16,773 nucleotides of DNA from Amoeboradix gromovi (GCA_018985225.1 JADGIF010000153.1:1-16773); one strand, 5' to 3'. Counted from the stretch's first letter, positions 1 through 8,085 are shown. Numbers and translations: made by a program. Notes: generated from the letters alone by a model not told the origin.

Positions 1-180
1 CCAAGTTGTCTACACTTGAGAAGTGTGGGGTTTGAAATCTTCATGATTTTCGAATTCTTCACATTTAACGTAGGCGAATACCAAGGGCATAAATGCATTA
101 GAAACACTCGGGGTCTCCAAATGAAAATTTCAACATTTTTTGTCAAGCAGGATCCATGCTTAGTTGTATTTTACGGTGGT

Positions 181-1329
181 ATGGTAAGATGTCCTATATG
201 TCTAGACGACGTTTTGTTGGCACCAGTTATATTAAAATGCCGTCATGTTTGCTGTTTACCCTGTGCTCTAAGAATGGTATACTCACCATTTCTTACGATT
301 CCTAGGATATCATTCAAAAAAATTGAAGATATATCAGTGTATACACTTAGGCCGGTTATTCAAGACCTGGTTGATTCTATAATTGATACCAGTTTACCTT
401 TGAGAGTTAGCATGGACTCGAATAGTCTTGAAGTGCCGGCAAGCAATAAGTCATTCAATTGTCCTATATGTTCTGCCTTTGGTAAAGCTCAAGATCTGCT
501 ACCAGCAGAAATTCGTCATATGAAAGAGGACCATCGCCAAATTCATCATTCGAAAGGCACAAAATCTATTAAAATACATTCCGATTTGCCGTTTTACGAG
601 TATTTGGTATCTTGTGGACCATTATATGGCACCAGATTTGCTGACTTTTGTGACAACGGTATAATCGATGCTTTGGATTTAAACAAAATTTATTCTTCCT
701 ATTCTGAGAACATAAAAAGCGCTTTTGATGGCGTAGTAAAAGATATTGCAGACCGCATTTATATAGAGATGGATAAAAGGCTGTCCATGAGTACACCTGA
801 AGTAATAGATAATGTGGATAGTGAGTCAGAATCTTGGGCATCAGTTGCAAAAAAAGAATTGCTAGTCGATGTTACCGAGTTAGACATATCTATTGAAGGG
901 ATATTAAAGGATCTCATGTCTAATCAAGATAACATTCTGTACTCTTCCGTTATCGCCTGCGTGTTCTACTCATTTGCGATCAAGTTTTGCCAGCTGAGAA
1001 TGAAATCTGCGGGCGATGAATTGGTTGATCGAATTAAAAACAATGATTTTGCCGTAGCAGACGATGAAGATTTGGAATTTGGATATTCTTGCATCGATTC
1101 AGTTATTGGACTAGACGATATGGCTTTGCTGATGAATATGTATAATTCCGCCCCACCAAAGGTGCTATCAGTTAAAGGTCATGTCTTAGTCTCGGAAAAC
1201 AAAAGAATTTTGATTATGCATTCAGTGGAAGATCAACTGTTTGAAACTACATTTAAAGATGAAGTTGAATCTCCGAGAATGTTAAGACAATTAAGTGAAC
1301 TAATTGAAGCGCAATTAAAAGTAAAGTGA
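181..1329 (+). CDS. RING-finger protein, family not identified
   Basis: From the ATG at 181 the protein is 382 residues. A RING-type zinc site sits at the extreme N-terminus: C4-x2-C7, then C20-x-H22, C24/C25 and C28, ending in a CALRM stretch. The last CPIC pair (C94, C97) lies about 65 residues further on, which is long for one RING. It may instead form a separate C2H2-like finger with the histidines near residues 113 and 118. RING domains typically recruit E2 enzymes, so a ubiquitin ligase role is inferred only. The remaining 260 residues, with an acidic middle, were not recognised. The frame is open upstream to the window edge, with further ATGs at 43 and 121, so an earlier start or a missing first exon is possible. 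I chose 181 because the upstream residues look non-conserved and the RING begins there. The stop lies 58 bases before the next gene. Confidence 0.7.
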   Translation: MVRCPICLDDVLLAPVILKCRHVCCLPCALRMVYSPFLTIPRISFKKIEDISVYTLRPVIQDLVDSIIDTSLPLRVSMDSNSLEVPASNKSFNCPICSAFGKAQDLLPAEIRHMKEDHRQIHHSKGTKSIKIHSDLPFYEYLVSCGPLYGTRFADFCDNGIIDALDLNKIYSSYSENIKSAFDGVVKDIADRIYIEMDKRLSMSTPEVIDNVDSESESWASVAKKELLVDVTELDISIEGILKDLMSNQDNILYSSVIACVFYSFAIKFCQLRMKSAGDELVDRIKNNDFAVADDEDLEFGYSCIDSVIGLDDMALLMNMYNSAPPKVLSVKGHVLVSENKRILIMHSVEDQLFETTFKDEVESPRMLRQLSELIEAQLKVK

Positions 1330-1387
1330 CTTCCTCGTAAATATTTTATTTTATATCTCCACGTTTTAGTTGCTGACCAAGGATAAA

Positions 1388-2690
1388 ATGTCCGAGACTC
1401 CTAAAAGAAAAAATAAACCTCCTGAACTGAATGATGTAATGAAGACACCAGTTAAGAAGAAGAGGAGGGTTGAGGATGATAGCAGTGAAATTAAAAAAGA
1501 TGTTTATGTTACACCTACTAAAGATAGAATGATACCCAGCAGATTAAACAAATCTATATATACCAGCGTGCTATTTCAAAGCAATAGGTTGAAAGCACCT
1601 CGCAATACAAATAGTAAGAAATTTATTCGCCAACCACCTCATTTGAACAAGGATGTAATAGTAGACAGATTAAGACATTCGAAGGTCCCCATTAAGCAAT
1701 ATCAGCTAGACGATATAATGGATGATTATTATCTTAATGTCCTGGACTGGTCTGCCAAAGGACTGATAGGAATAGGATTGACTAATAACTTGTATGTCCT
1801 GGATCCATCCAACGATCTCAACTACAAGTTCTATTCATGTGAAAACGATCACATAACTGGTATTAAATACAACCCATCTGGTGCGTTTATAGGTATAGGA
1901 ACTCATTTAGGTAATCTAGCTTACAAGGACTTGAATTCTGGAGTTTCCACCAATTCTACTAATGTAGCAAATCTGTCTCAAAGAATTGGATGCATGGACT
2001 GGAAATCAGACAGCGTAGTAGCAGTTGGATGTAGAGATAAAAACGTGTATATTTATGATATTAACAGCAATAACAGGGCATTTAAATTGGATAAGCATAA
2101 GCAAGAAATTTGCGGAATAGCGTTCAACAGCACCGGAACCCACCTGGCAACTGGTGGAAATGACAATGTTTTTATGGTTTGGGATCTAAGGCATTCCACT
2201 CACCCAGTGTATACTAATGAACATAATGCTGCAGTTAAGGCTGTTTCGTGGTCACCAAACAAGGTATTACTTACTAATCCAGCCAAACATACTAGCTACA
2301 GGCGGTGGAACAGCCGATAAGTGTCTTAAAGTTTGGGATATAAATCAGCCCAAGTGTTTGGTTAACATTGATACATCCTCGCAAGTATGCAATATATTAT
2401 GGTCAAAGAATTCAACAGAGATCTGTAGCACGCATGGATATTCCCAGAACATGATGCACGTCTGGAAATACTCCGATTCGAATTCTTCTGTTGATTTTGG
2501 CCTGTTTGAACAGTCTTCATTTACACTAGATCAACTATTCGCATTCCAAGCACATACAAGTAGAGTTCTGTATGCAGCTTTGGGACCGGACAATGAGACT
2601 GTTTGCACAGCGGCAGCGGATATGCATCTTAAATGCTGGAAAGTATTTCAGCAACAAAAATCTGTGAATCCTACTCGCTTGATGCGCTAG
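1388..2690 (+). CDS. CDH1: APC/C activator of the Cdc20/Cdh1 family, Cdh1-like (two exons)
   Basis: The CDS is join(1388..2263, 2283..2690), giving 427 residues. These WD40 proteins bind substrates and activate the anaphase-promoting complex, so that cyclins and other regulators are degraded. Visible features are a C-box DRMIPSR at residues 46-52, a DDYYLNVLDWS entry into the propeller (about 112-122), WD repeats to the end including LATGGNDN and LATGGGTAD, and a C-terminal arginine (LMR) resembling the IR tail. The phrase STHGYSQN and the SQVCN context are more typical of Cdh1/Fizzy-related than Cdc20, although VFMVWD is Cdc20-like. Full CDK consensus sites (TPKR, TPVK, TPTK) at T4, T20 and T42 and a basic cluster at 23-27 fit CDK-controlled, nuclear Cdh1. 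The ATG at 1388 is the first in frame. Family assignment is firm, but Cdh1 versus Cdc20 is a judgement. A 19-base intron splits the gene. Confidence 0.9.
2264..2282 (+). other. 19-base spliceosomal intron in the Cdc20/Cdh1 gene
   Basis: The interval is gtattacttactaatccag. It begins with GT, ends with AG and has a branch-point-like ACTAAT at its bases 10-15. It falls between codons (phase 0). Unspliced, the frame runs into a TAA at 2318-2320. Spliced, the protein reads WSPNK-PNILATGGGTAD, matching the length of the same turn in Cdc20/Cdh1 proteins residue for residue. The boundary is inferred from protein conservation, not from RNA. Confidence 0.9.
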
Positions 2691-2752
2691 TAAATAGTTT
2701 TCCTGTTTCTTTTCGTTTGAAAGAGGGTATTTTTTACTCCCTCAAACATTAC

Positions 2753-4526
2753 ATGATTTGTCTGGTTTTGGATCAATCGATAGCAAACAGAAATGCTAAC
2801 CAGTGCATTGTCCCAATTTTGAACAGTGTATTACAAGCAGGTAACGTAAGTATGAGTACTCCATGTCTTTTAATACCGTATCACAGTCAAAACACGAGCG
2901 TTTATTCAAAATCAACATTAGGTGATAGTATCCAAAAAATAGCGTCTCTGAAATATGATCATTTAAACCCTATGGTGAACTCGCTATTGGATGCAATGTA
3001 TTTAGCATACACAAGTTTAAAACAATCTGATTCTAAGCATATCATCATTTTGTGCAGTACTTTGTATATAGATGGCTTCGCCAATCCTAATCCCTCAAAA
3101 AACATCTCCAATATGGCTTCAATGCTAGATACGCTGAAATCGGAGAACATTTCAGTTTCTGTATTATGTAAAAAGGGATTAAAACCCATTGAAGAGTTGT
3201 CTAAAAATGGTTGGAGAAGTAGCAATCCCAATTATTCTGTTATATTTGACAAATCTTTCGTTCCTGAGATTCCACATTTAACTACTTCTACAAATATTCC
3301 AGCTTCTGTTACTTTTGGCAATCAGCAGCAATCCCCTCCACAACATCAGGTACATCAACAAACGCAACAGCCTATACAGCAGCAAATACAGCAGCCTATG
3401 CAGCAATCAATTCCTAATGGCATGAATATGGTTCCTGTTGACTACTATCCTCCACCACCGACTGATGCTGCTTTGTGGTCTGGTCAGTTACAAATGAATG
3501 AAATAGTTGCTCCTGTTATTGCCACTCCGATATCTAAGCATGATGTTCCTCAATTGTATTTTTAACTAATTTAGCAACTGTCAAATCTGGCCACATACTC
3601 TGAGTATTTTTGGATTGTATACGGTTAACATCCATACTTTGCAAGGATATGTGCAATCTAATCATATTCCTATTGTTTCTTTTGAAGATCAGCAACCCAC
3701 ACCTCAATTTGACTCCATCAAACGTTCTTTGCAAGAGCAACGAAAAGTTGCTGTTATTAAGCAAGACCAGTATCACGGATTTTGTATATTTATGAACAAT
3801 AACAGGTTACTGGGGTTGGTAATGATTAAATCTCAGTTCCCACCGGATATTCTGCAATGCTTGGGTTACACTTCGCCTGCTCAACAGCCGATGGGAATGC
3901 AAATGCCCATCAGCGTGTCCCCTCCTAGTGTAGCTACTCCTGCCAGTGTGCAGCATACGCCTAACCAGCAAGCGGCAATTTCCACAACACCTCAGCAATT
4001 ACCTCAACAGCCAACACCCGGACAACAGCAGCCTCAACCAATACATCATCAGCAACAGATTCCACAGCAGCCGATGGGGAGTCCACACTTGTATGGACAA
4101 CAGCCTCAACAAGCTCAGCAGCCGATGGGAAGCCCACAAATTAGAGGAGGGCCAATACCTCAACAGTTTCAACAGCAGTACAGGAATGTACCTGCACCTC
4201 AACAACAGCATCAGTATAGAAACATGCCAATCTATAATCCCTATATGCAACAGCCTCCACGTGGGATGCAATTTAGAACGCCTTATGGAATGATGCAGTA
4301 TCCTATGATGATGCAACCACAAATGGGAATGCAACAGATACCACCACAGATGATGCAGCAACAGCAGCAAATATCGCAACCGCAAAGGCCACAGCAACCA
4401 AACATGTCTCCAGGAATGCCACAACAAATGCCTATGAATAACCAACAAATGCCACCTAATATGCAATATATGCCGCAGCAGTACTATCAACAAGGGATGC
4501 AGCCACAGTATAGAAGACCGCAGTAG
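2753..4526 (+). CDS. MED25: Mediator complex subunit 25 (two exons)
   Basis: The CDS is join(2753..3555, 3575..4526), giving 584 residues. MED25 is a Mediator subunit that links transcription activators to RNA polymerase II. Residues 1 to about 165 form a von Willebrand A-like domain starting at MICLVLDQS, with the typical NPNP and ISVSVLCKKGLKPIEEL segments. A Gln-rich linker follows (about 190-220). A domain resembling the MED25 ACID/PTOV fold starts at LWSGQLQ (241) and ends near residue 356 with GFCIFMNNNRLLGLVMI. The rest, 357-584, is very rich in Gln, Met and Pro, with repeated QQPMGSP units. Related SPOC domains also begin with WSG, but the vWA plus WSG order fits MED25. The ATG at 2753 lies 62 bases after the previous stop and just where the first vWA strand begins. 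One 19-base intron interrupts the ACID-like domain. Confidence 0.85.
3556..3574 (+). other. 19-base spliceosomal intron in MED25
   Basis: The interval is gtatttttaactaatttag. It begins with GTATT, has ACTAAT at its bases 10-15 and ends in AG, exactly the layout of the intron at 2264-2282. It interrupts a codon after its second base (TT, then C, giving Phe). Without splicing, translation stops at the TAA at 3563-3565. With splicing, the reading joins PQ-F-NCQIWPHTL to the LYTVNIHTLQ frame and completes the ACID-like domain. Inferred from reading frames and protein similarity. Confidence 0.9.
4065..4138 (+). repeat. Direct repeat within the MED25 Gln-rich tail
   Basis: Two 23-base units, 4065-4087 and 4116-4138, match at 21 of 23 positions and encode QQPMGSP. 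A partial third copy (QQPMGM) is near 3883-3899. Both mismatches are silent. This looks like expansion of a low-complexity tail by short duplications. Confidence 0.7.
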
Positions 4527-4542
4527 ACTAGCCTTATTTTAA

Positions 4543-4548
4543 AATAAA
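4543..4548 (+). promoter_or_regulatory. Putative MED25 poly(A) signal overlapping the LCL3 start
   Basis: AATAAA lies 17 bases after the MED25 stop, and its last A is the first base of the ATG at 4548. If used, the MED25 3' end lies inside the next gene. A function as poly(A) signal is inferred from sequence only. Confidence 0.45.
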
Positions 4549-5390
4549 TGCATTACAGTTTTATTCTTATTGTCCGGTTTATGTTCTTTACATTATTAAT
4601 TTTAACTTTTGAAACAACAAAGGCAATGCAGTGGAAAGCATGGGAAGAAGTGTCTGATTTAGGAATACAGGCGTTGGCTGTATTCACTGTAGTAGCATTT
4701 ACCGGGGTAGCTATGAGGAAGAAGAACAGTTATTATAAAAGGTATGCCACAATAGATGACTTACATCCTAAATATTTAAAAAAAACTCACTTGTTACGAG
4801 GATATGGATTAACAATAAGAGATGGTGACAATTTTAGGTTTTACCACACTACTGAAATACAGCAACTGTACTGGCTGCTAAGTGGAAAAAGGGACTTGAA
4901 ATACGCAACATTTACAACAGAGGATATCAAAATAAGGAGAAAGGAAGGAACAATTGCGATAAGGCTAGCAGGAATCGACGCTCCTGAATCTGCACACTTT
5001 GGAATGACTGCCCAGCCTTTTTCAAAAGAGGCCACTGAGTATTTGAAAAAACTGCTACAGGTTGATAACGGCCTGAATACCAAATGTAGAAGATTAATGA
5101 TAGAACCGCTTAAGAGAGATCAATATGGAAGATTAGTCAGCATGGTTTACTACCAGCCAATACCTTTCTTACCCTGGTATAGGAACATTTCAGAAGAGAT
5201 GATAAAGCTAGGACTGGCAGTAGTCTATACAGCAGCTGGTGCAGAGTATGGGAAGCTTGAAGAAAGACTCTTAAGATTAGAAAAGAAAGCCCAGAAGAAA
5301 AAAAAGGGTATTTGGGGTCTTCAAAATTTTGTGAGTCCTGGAATGCACAAGGAACTGTTTAAGACAGGGAAGCAAGTTATTCGGCAATGA
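4548..5390 (+). CDS. LCL3: LCL3-like membrane-anchored thermonuclease
   Basis: The 280-residue protein belongs to the staphylococcal-nuclease (SNase) fold family and resembles fungal Lcl3, a probable mitochondrial-membrane nuclease. A hydrophobic segment near residues 38-55 (GIQALAVFTVVAFTGVAM) is a likely membrane anchor. The nuclease domain follows: RDGDNFRFYHT near 90-100, IRLAGIDAPESAHFG near 136-150 with the active-site Arg, DAPE and acidic residues, AQPFSKEA, and DQYGRLVSMVYY with the second active-site Arg near 190. The C-terminal KKKKGIWGLQNFVSPG is a family hallmark. Length is typical (yeast Lcl3 is about 270). The start is uncertain. The ATG at 4548 adds a hydrophobic N-terminus and collides with an AATAAA. 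The ATG at 4626 (MQWKAW) would give 254 residues and better resembles the short Trp-containing start of fungal relatives. The stop is 9 bases from the convergent gene's stop. Confidence 0.88.
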   Translation: MHYSFILIVRFMFFTLLILTFETTKAMQWKAWEEVSDLGIQALAVFTVVAFTGVAMRKKNSYYKRYATIDDLHPKYLKKTHLLRGYGLTIRDGDNFRFYHTTEIQQLYWLLSGKRDLKYATFTTEDIKIRRKEGTIAIRLAGIDAPESAHFGMTAQPFSKEATEYLKKLLQVDNGLNTKCRRLMIEPLKRDQYGRLVSMVYYQPIPFLPWYRNISEEMIKLGLAVVYTAAGAEYGKLEERLLRLEKKAQKKKKGIWGLQNFVSPGMHKELFKTGKQVIRQ

Positions 5391-5395
5391 ATAAA
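5390..5395 (+). promoter_or_regulatory. Putative LCL3 poly(A) signal overlapping its stop codon
   Basis: AATAAA starts on the last base of the TGA at 5388-5390. Cleavage downstream would place the 3' end inside the convergent gene that ends at 5400. Sequence-based inference only. Confidence 0.4.
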
Positions 5396-5399
5396 TAAT

Positions 5400-6212
5400 T
5401 TACTTCAAGAAATCGATGTAATCTTTGATTATTAAATGCAGGAATTTGGGCTTGCACTTTAATGCCTCACTAATGGATGTCATGCACAAACCAATTTGTT
5501 TGGCTTCTAAAATGCTATCTAATGGAGCCTCTTCGAACCCTATGTTTATGCTAGAGTCTTTGGAAGCTTTTAGATCAGATGCCTCCAGTTTTGACAACGA
5601 TGAACAATCAACCTCTCTGATAGCTGACTCCAAATTTGATTTCTGAAGGAGTAGCGAATCTACGTGAGAGATCCAGCTAGAAACAGTTAAACAGGAAGAC
5701 TGAGGATCCATTCTAAGCGTCTGATCTAGAACATGCTCCAACTCTTTTTTAGTTTGACACTCAGCTGTGACTTTAGCCAAGTCAATTTTTTGTTTTTCAG
5801 TTTCTAAAATTAGTTCAGCTATTCTATCCTCTACCAATATTCTTGCCTTGACGTCATCCTCTGACTTTTTGTTAGATCTCTTCATTTTGAGTCTGTTTTC
5901 CTCAATAAATTTGGAAAACCTATCTTTGTGTTCGAAATATTTTTGCTTTTCCACAAAAAATGATACTTTGAGTTTTTCTTTCGAAACCAGCCATTTTGAA
6001 TGGTTTGTTTGTGCCTCTATTAGCTTTCTTTGGAAATCTAACTGTTGTTCTTGAACATCAAACAAATAAGTGTCTTGAATTGATGCAATGTTGTTATTTA
6101 ATAGAATTGGCTGCATAGGAAACTCGTAAGACCCATTAACATATGCCTTTATTGGTTCCAGTTGGATCTTGCCCCCCCTTTGGGTAATAAAGATATCTTT
6201 GCCATCTTCCAT
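5400..6212 (-). CDS. Axonemal coiled-coil protein of the DUF4200 (CCDC42/CFAP73-like) family
   Basis: The 270-residue protein is mostly coiled coil between about residues 50 and 200. The order fits DUF4200 proteins such as CCDC42 and CFAP73: a lead of the type QEQQLDFQRKLIEAQ (54-68), then WLVSKEKLKVSFFVEKQKYF, then KFIEENRLKMKRSNKK (101-116). Members serve cilia and flagella (for example the axonemal MIA/CFAP73-CFAP100 complex) and sperm tails. From this I infer that the organism makes a flagellated cell, or recently did. Which member it is cannot be decided by eye. The start ATG (complement of 6210-6212) is followed by MEDGKDIF. The gene is divergent from GPN1 across 132 bases and convergent with LCL3 across 9 bases. 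No frame breaks are visible. Confidence 0.75.
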   Translation of the reverse strand: MEDGKDIFITQRGGKIQLEPIKAYVNGSYEFPMQPILLNNNIASIQDTYLFDVQEQQLDFQRKLIEAQTNHSKWLVSKEKLKVSFFVEKQKYFEHKDRFSKFIEENRLKMKRSNKKSEDDVKARILVEDRIAELILETEKQKIDLAKVTAECQTKKELEHVLDQTLRMDPQSSCLTVSSWISHVDSLLLQKSNLESAIREVDCSSLSKLEASDLKASKDSSINIGFEEAPLDSILEAKQIGLCMTSISEALKCKPKFLHLIIKDYIDFLK

Positions 6213-6344
6213 TTTATATGAAACTTATCTTCGCTGTTTGAAAGACGCAAACAGGAAACATTAAATTTAACCCTAGAGAAGTGAAATAAATTTGTCTTAC
6301 AGGTGAAAGATTAAAAATTAACTTAATGAAATTCCGTGTGACAC
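6213..6344. promoter_or_regulatory. Shared divergent promoter region
   Basis: These 132 bases separate the start codons of the minus-strand coiled-coil gene and plus-strand GPN1, so both promoters and 5' leaders must lie here. No specific factor site or clear TATA box was recognised. Confidence 0.5.
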
Positions 6345-7190
6345 ATGAATTCGCAACAAAAAGAGGACACTCACGTAATTATAGTCATCGGAATGGCAGC
6401 AGCAGGCAAGTCGGCTACTGTCAAAGCGTTAAAGCGCTTAAATCCCTACACCATAAATTTAGATCCTGCAGTTCTCGACACTCCATACACGTGTAATATC
6501 GACATTAGAGATACAATTGATTACATGAAGTTAATGGAGGACTATTCATTGGGACCCAACGGTGCCATAATGACCTCTTTAAATTTGCTTTGCACTAAAT
6601 TTCATGACATTATTGCTCTCATTGATAAAAGAAATCCAAAATATGTTGTAGTTGACACTCCTGGTCAGATTGAGGCATTTACATGGTCAGCTAGTGGTCA
6701 AATTATTATGGAAACATTGGCTTCTAAGTTTCCTGTATCAATAGTGTATGTCGTGGACAGTGTTAAATGTGATAATCCCGTTTCTTTCATGTCAAATTTA
6801 GTTTATGCATGTTCTATCATGTACAAATCTCAGCTGCCTTTTGTTTTGTTTTTTAATAAATCCGACCAAACAGATACTTCAAGGCTAATAAGTTGGATGC
6901 GGGATTATGACAATTTTATGGAACACTTAATGAAATATGAAAACGACGGTAACTATGCTACAGATTTAGCAAGAAGCATGGCACTAATGCTTGAAGATTT
7001 TTATAAGGTGCTAAACGTTGCCTGCGGAAGTGCTTTGAATAATGACCTTGATAATTTGCTGGATAAGTTGGAGGAATCTAAAAATTCATTTGAAGAATAC
7101 AGAAAGATGAGAATACAGGCTGATAAGCATAGAAAAGAAAGAAAGACACATGAATTAAGTGTTAAATTAGAAGGATTGGATCTGAAATAA
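6345..7190 (+). CDS. GPN1: GPN-loop GTPase 1 (Npa3/XAB1 family)
   Basis: The 281-residue GTPase is involved in assembly and nuclear import of RNA polymerase II. The G1 loop is GMAAAGKSA at 16-24, a variant of the usual GMAGSGKTT that keeps the essential GK. The diagnostic Gly-Pro-Asn of the GPN loop is at 70-72 (LGPNGAIMTSLNL). The G3 DTPGQIE is at 104-110, followed by FTWSASGQII, a GPN1 hallmark. MSNLVYACSIMYKSQLPF follows at about 149-166, and the G4 NKSD at 171-174. These place it in the GPN1 rather than GPN2/GPN3 group. The protein is shorter than yeast Npa3 (about 385 residues) because the acidic C-terminal tail is reduced to a short charged helix. The ATG at 6345 gives the P-loop its normal N-terminal offset. 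Confidence 0.95.
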   Translation: MNSQQKEDTHVIIVIGMAAAGKSATVKALKRLNPYTINLDPAVLDTPYTCNIDIRDTIDYMKLMEDYSLGPNGAIMTSLNLLCTKFHDIIALIDKRNPKYVVVDTPGQIEAFTWSASGQIIMETLASKFPVSIVYVVDSVKCDNPVSFMSNLVYACSIMYKSQLPFVLFFNKSDQTDTSRLISWMRDYDNFMEHLMKYENDGNYATDLARSMALMLEDFYKVLNVACGSALNNDLDNLLDKLEESKNSFEEYRKMRIQADKHRKERKTHELSVKLEGLDLK

Positions 7191-7191
7191 A
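7186..7191 (+). promoter_or_regulatory. Putative GPN1 poly(A) signal containing its stop codon
   Basis: AATAAA includes the whole TAA stop (7188-7190), repeating the stop/poly(A) overlap seen at LCL3. AT-rich sequence with T runs follows. Not tested against RNA. Confidence 0.4.
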
Positions 7192-7348
7192 TTTTATATT
7201 TTTAATTTCCATTTTATATTTCTAGTTCCAAAATTAGTGTGATAGATCACGATTCCTAAGTGTTTGCAGCTTGGTTAAATACTATTTCAATATGATTCAC
7301 ATTTATGAAATTGAAACTCCATGGATTTGTATGTCTCCAGTCTCCTCG

Positions 7349-8045
7349 TTAAAAGTCCAGATTTCCGAGAAAATCGAGAATTTCCACAGAGAAACTAGCA
7401 ATGCTAGATGCTCTGTTACAGCGATTGCTCACGCTTTCACTACCTTGAGGCGGGATTGAATAAGGATGCAGATACTTGATGTATATGTTCCTTGCTGCCA
7501 TATGGTCTCTATCTATTTCCAAATGACACTGTACAGGTGTAAGTTTCTAAATTGGCTTTCTTTAGAGTACCGCACCTTGTATATGTCTGACTAGTAAATG
7601 ATTCATTACATTCGACCATCGTCTTTCCTCTTTGCTTACACTTGAACTTCAAGCGTTCTTTGAATGCGTAATGGGACATTGTAGCCAAGTTTCTTGCGAC
7701 CTTGCTCGACAAACTACTTATCATCTGGCTCGTATTGAACGATGGCAAGTAAATAAGATCGTACGTCTTTGTCAGGTAATCACATATCTTCATATGACAA
7801 TCCTCTCTAAGATTCTTTACACGCTGTATCAGTCTATACATGACCTTTTTATACTTGCGCTTCTTTTTTGATCGTGTTATTTTTGATTGTACTTTGTCGA
7901 TTGCGTATAAATACTTTTTGATATGATGGAATTCATGTGAGCAAAACTCCTAGATATTTTCACTGTCGTATCCCGTCAAAAACTTTCGTACACCTGGATC
8001 TAATGCAATCACTTTTTCAATTATCTTTGGTTCTTCACATTTAAA
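7349..8045 (-). pseudogene. Fanzor (eukaryotic TnpB-like nuclease) remnant A, RuvC-like half
   Basis: Reading leftwards, this holds the C-terminal half of a Fanzor/TnpB RNA-guided nuclease. RuvC-I is IALDPGVRKFLTGYD, with its Asp codon at 7998-8000. A long basic helical region follows (KVQSKITRSKKKRKYKK), then LIYLPSFNTSQM and MSHYAFKERLKFK. RuvC-II is VECNESFTS, with Glu near 7602-7604. A zinc ribbon follows, then RuvC-III IDRDHMAARNIY with Asp at 7511-7513. It is broken by an in-frame TAG at 7950-7952, by a frameshift near 7529 between the zinc-ribbon cysteines, and by Tyr in place of the first zinc-ribbon Cys. All three catalytic acids survive. The shifted frame continues to a TAA at 7349-7351. 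The N-terminal half is missing. Fanzors are spread by transposons, so this is probably a dead mobile element. Confidence 0.85.
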
Positions 8046-8085
8046 CAAGTCTGTAAGAGCATACAAGTTCACATTGTGGTTCTCA

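Noticed and set aside
275-303. Possible 29-base intron (GT to AG) in the RING gene
   Set aside because: It lacks the ACTAAT branch site, and its removal would shift the downstream reading, which is open and continuous without it.
1951-1966. ACTAAT followed by GTAG inside the Cdc20/Cdh1 gene
   Set aside because: No GTAT donor lies 19 bases upstream and the conserved propeller reads straight through.
3999-4493. 164-codon Leu/His-rich open frame on the minus strand
   Set aside because: It is the antisense of the Gln/Met-rich MED25 tail, and the composition follows from CAG/CAA repeats.
7271-7459. 62-codon open stretch on the plus strand
   Set aside because: It overlaps the antisense of the Fanzor C-terminus, has no family resemblance and is best explained as a shadow.
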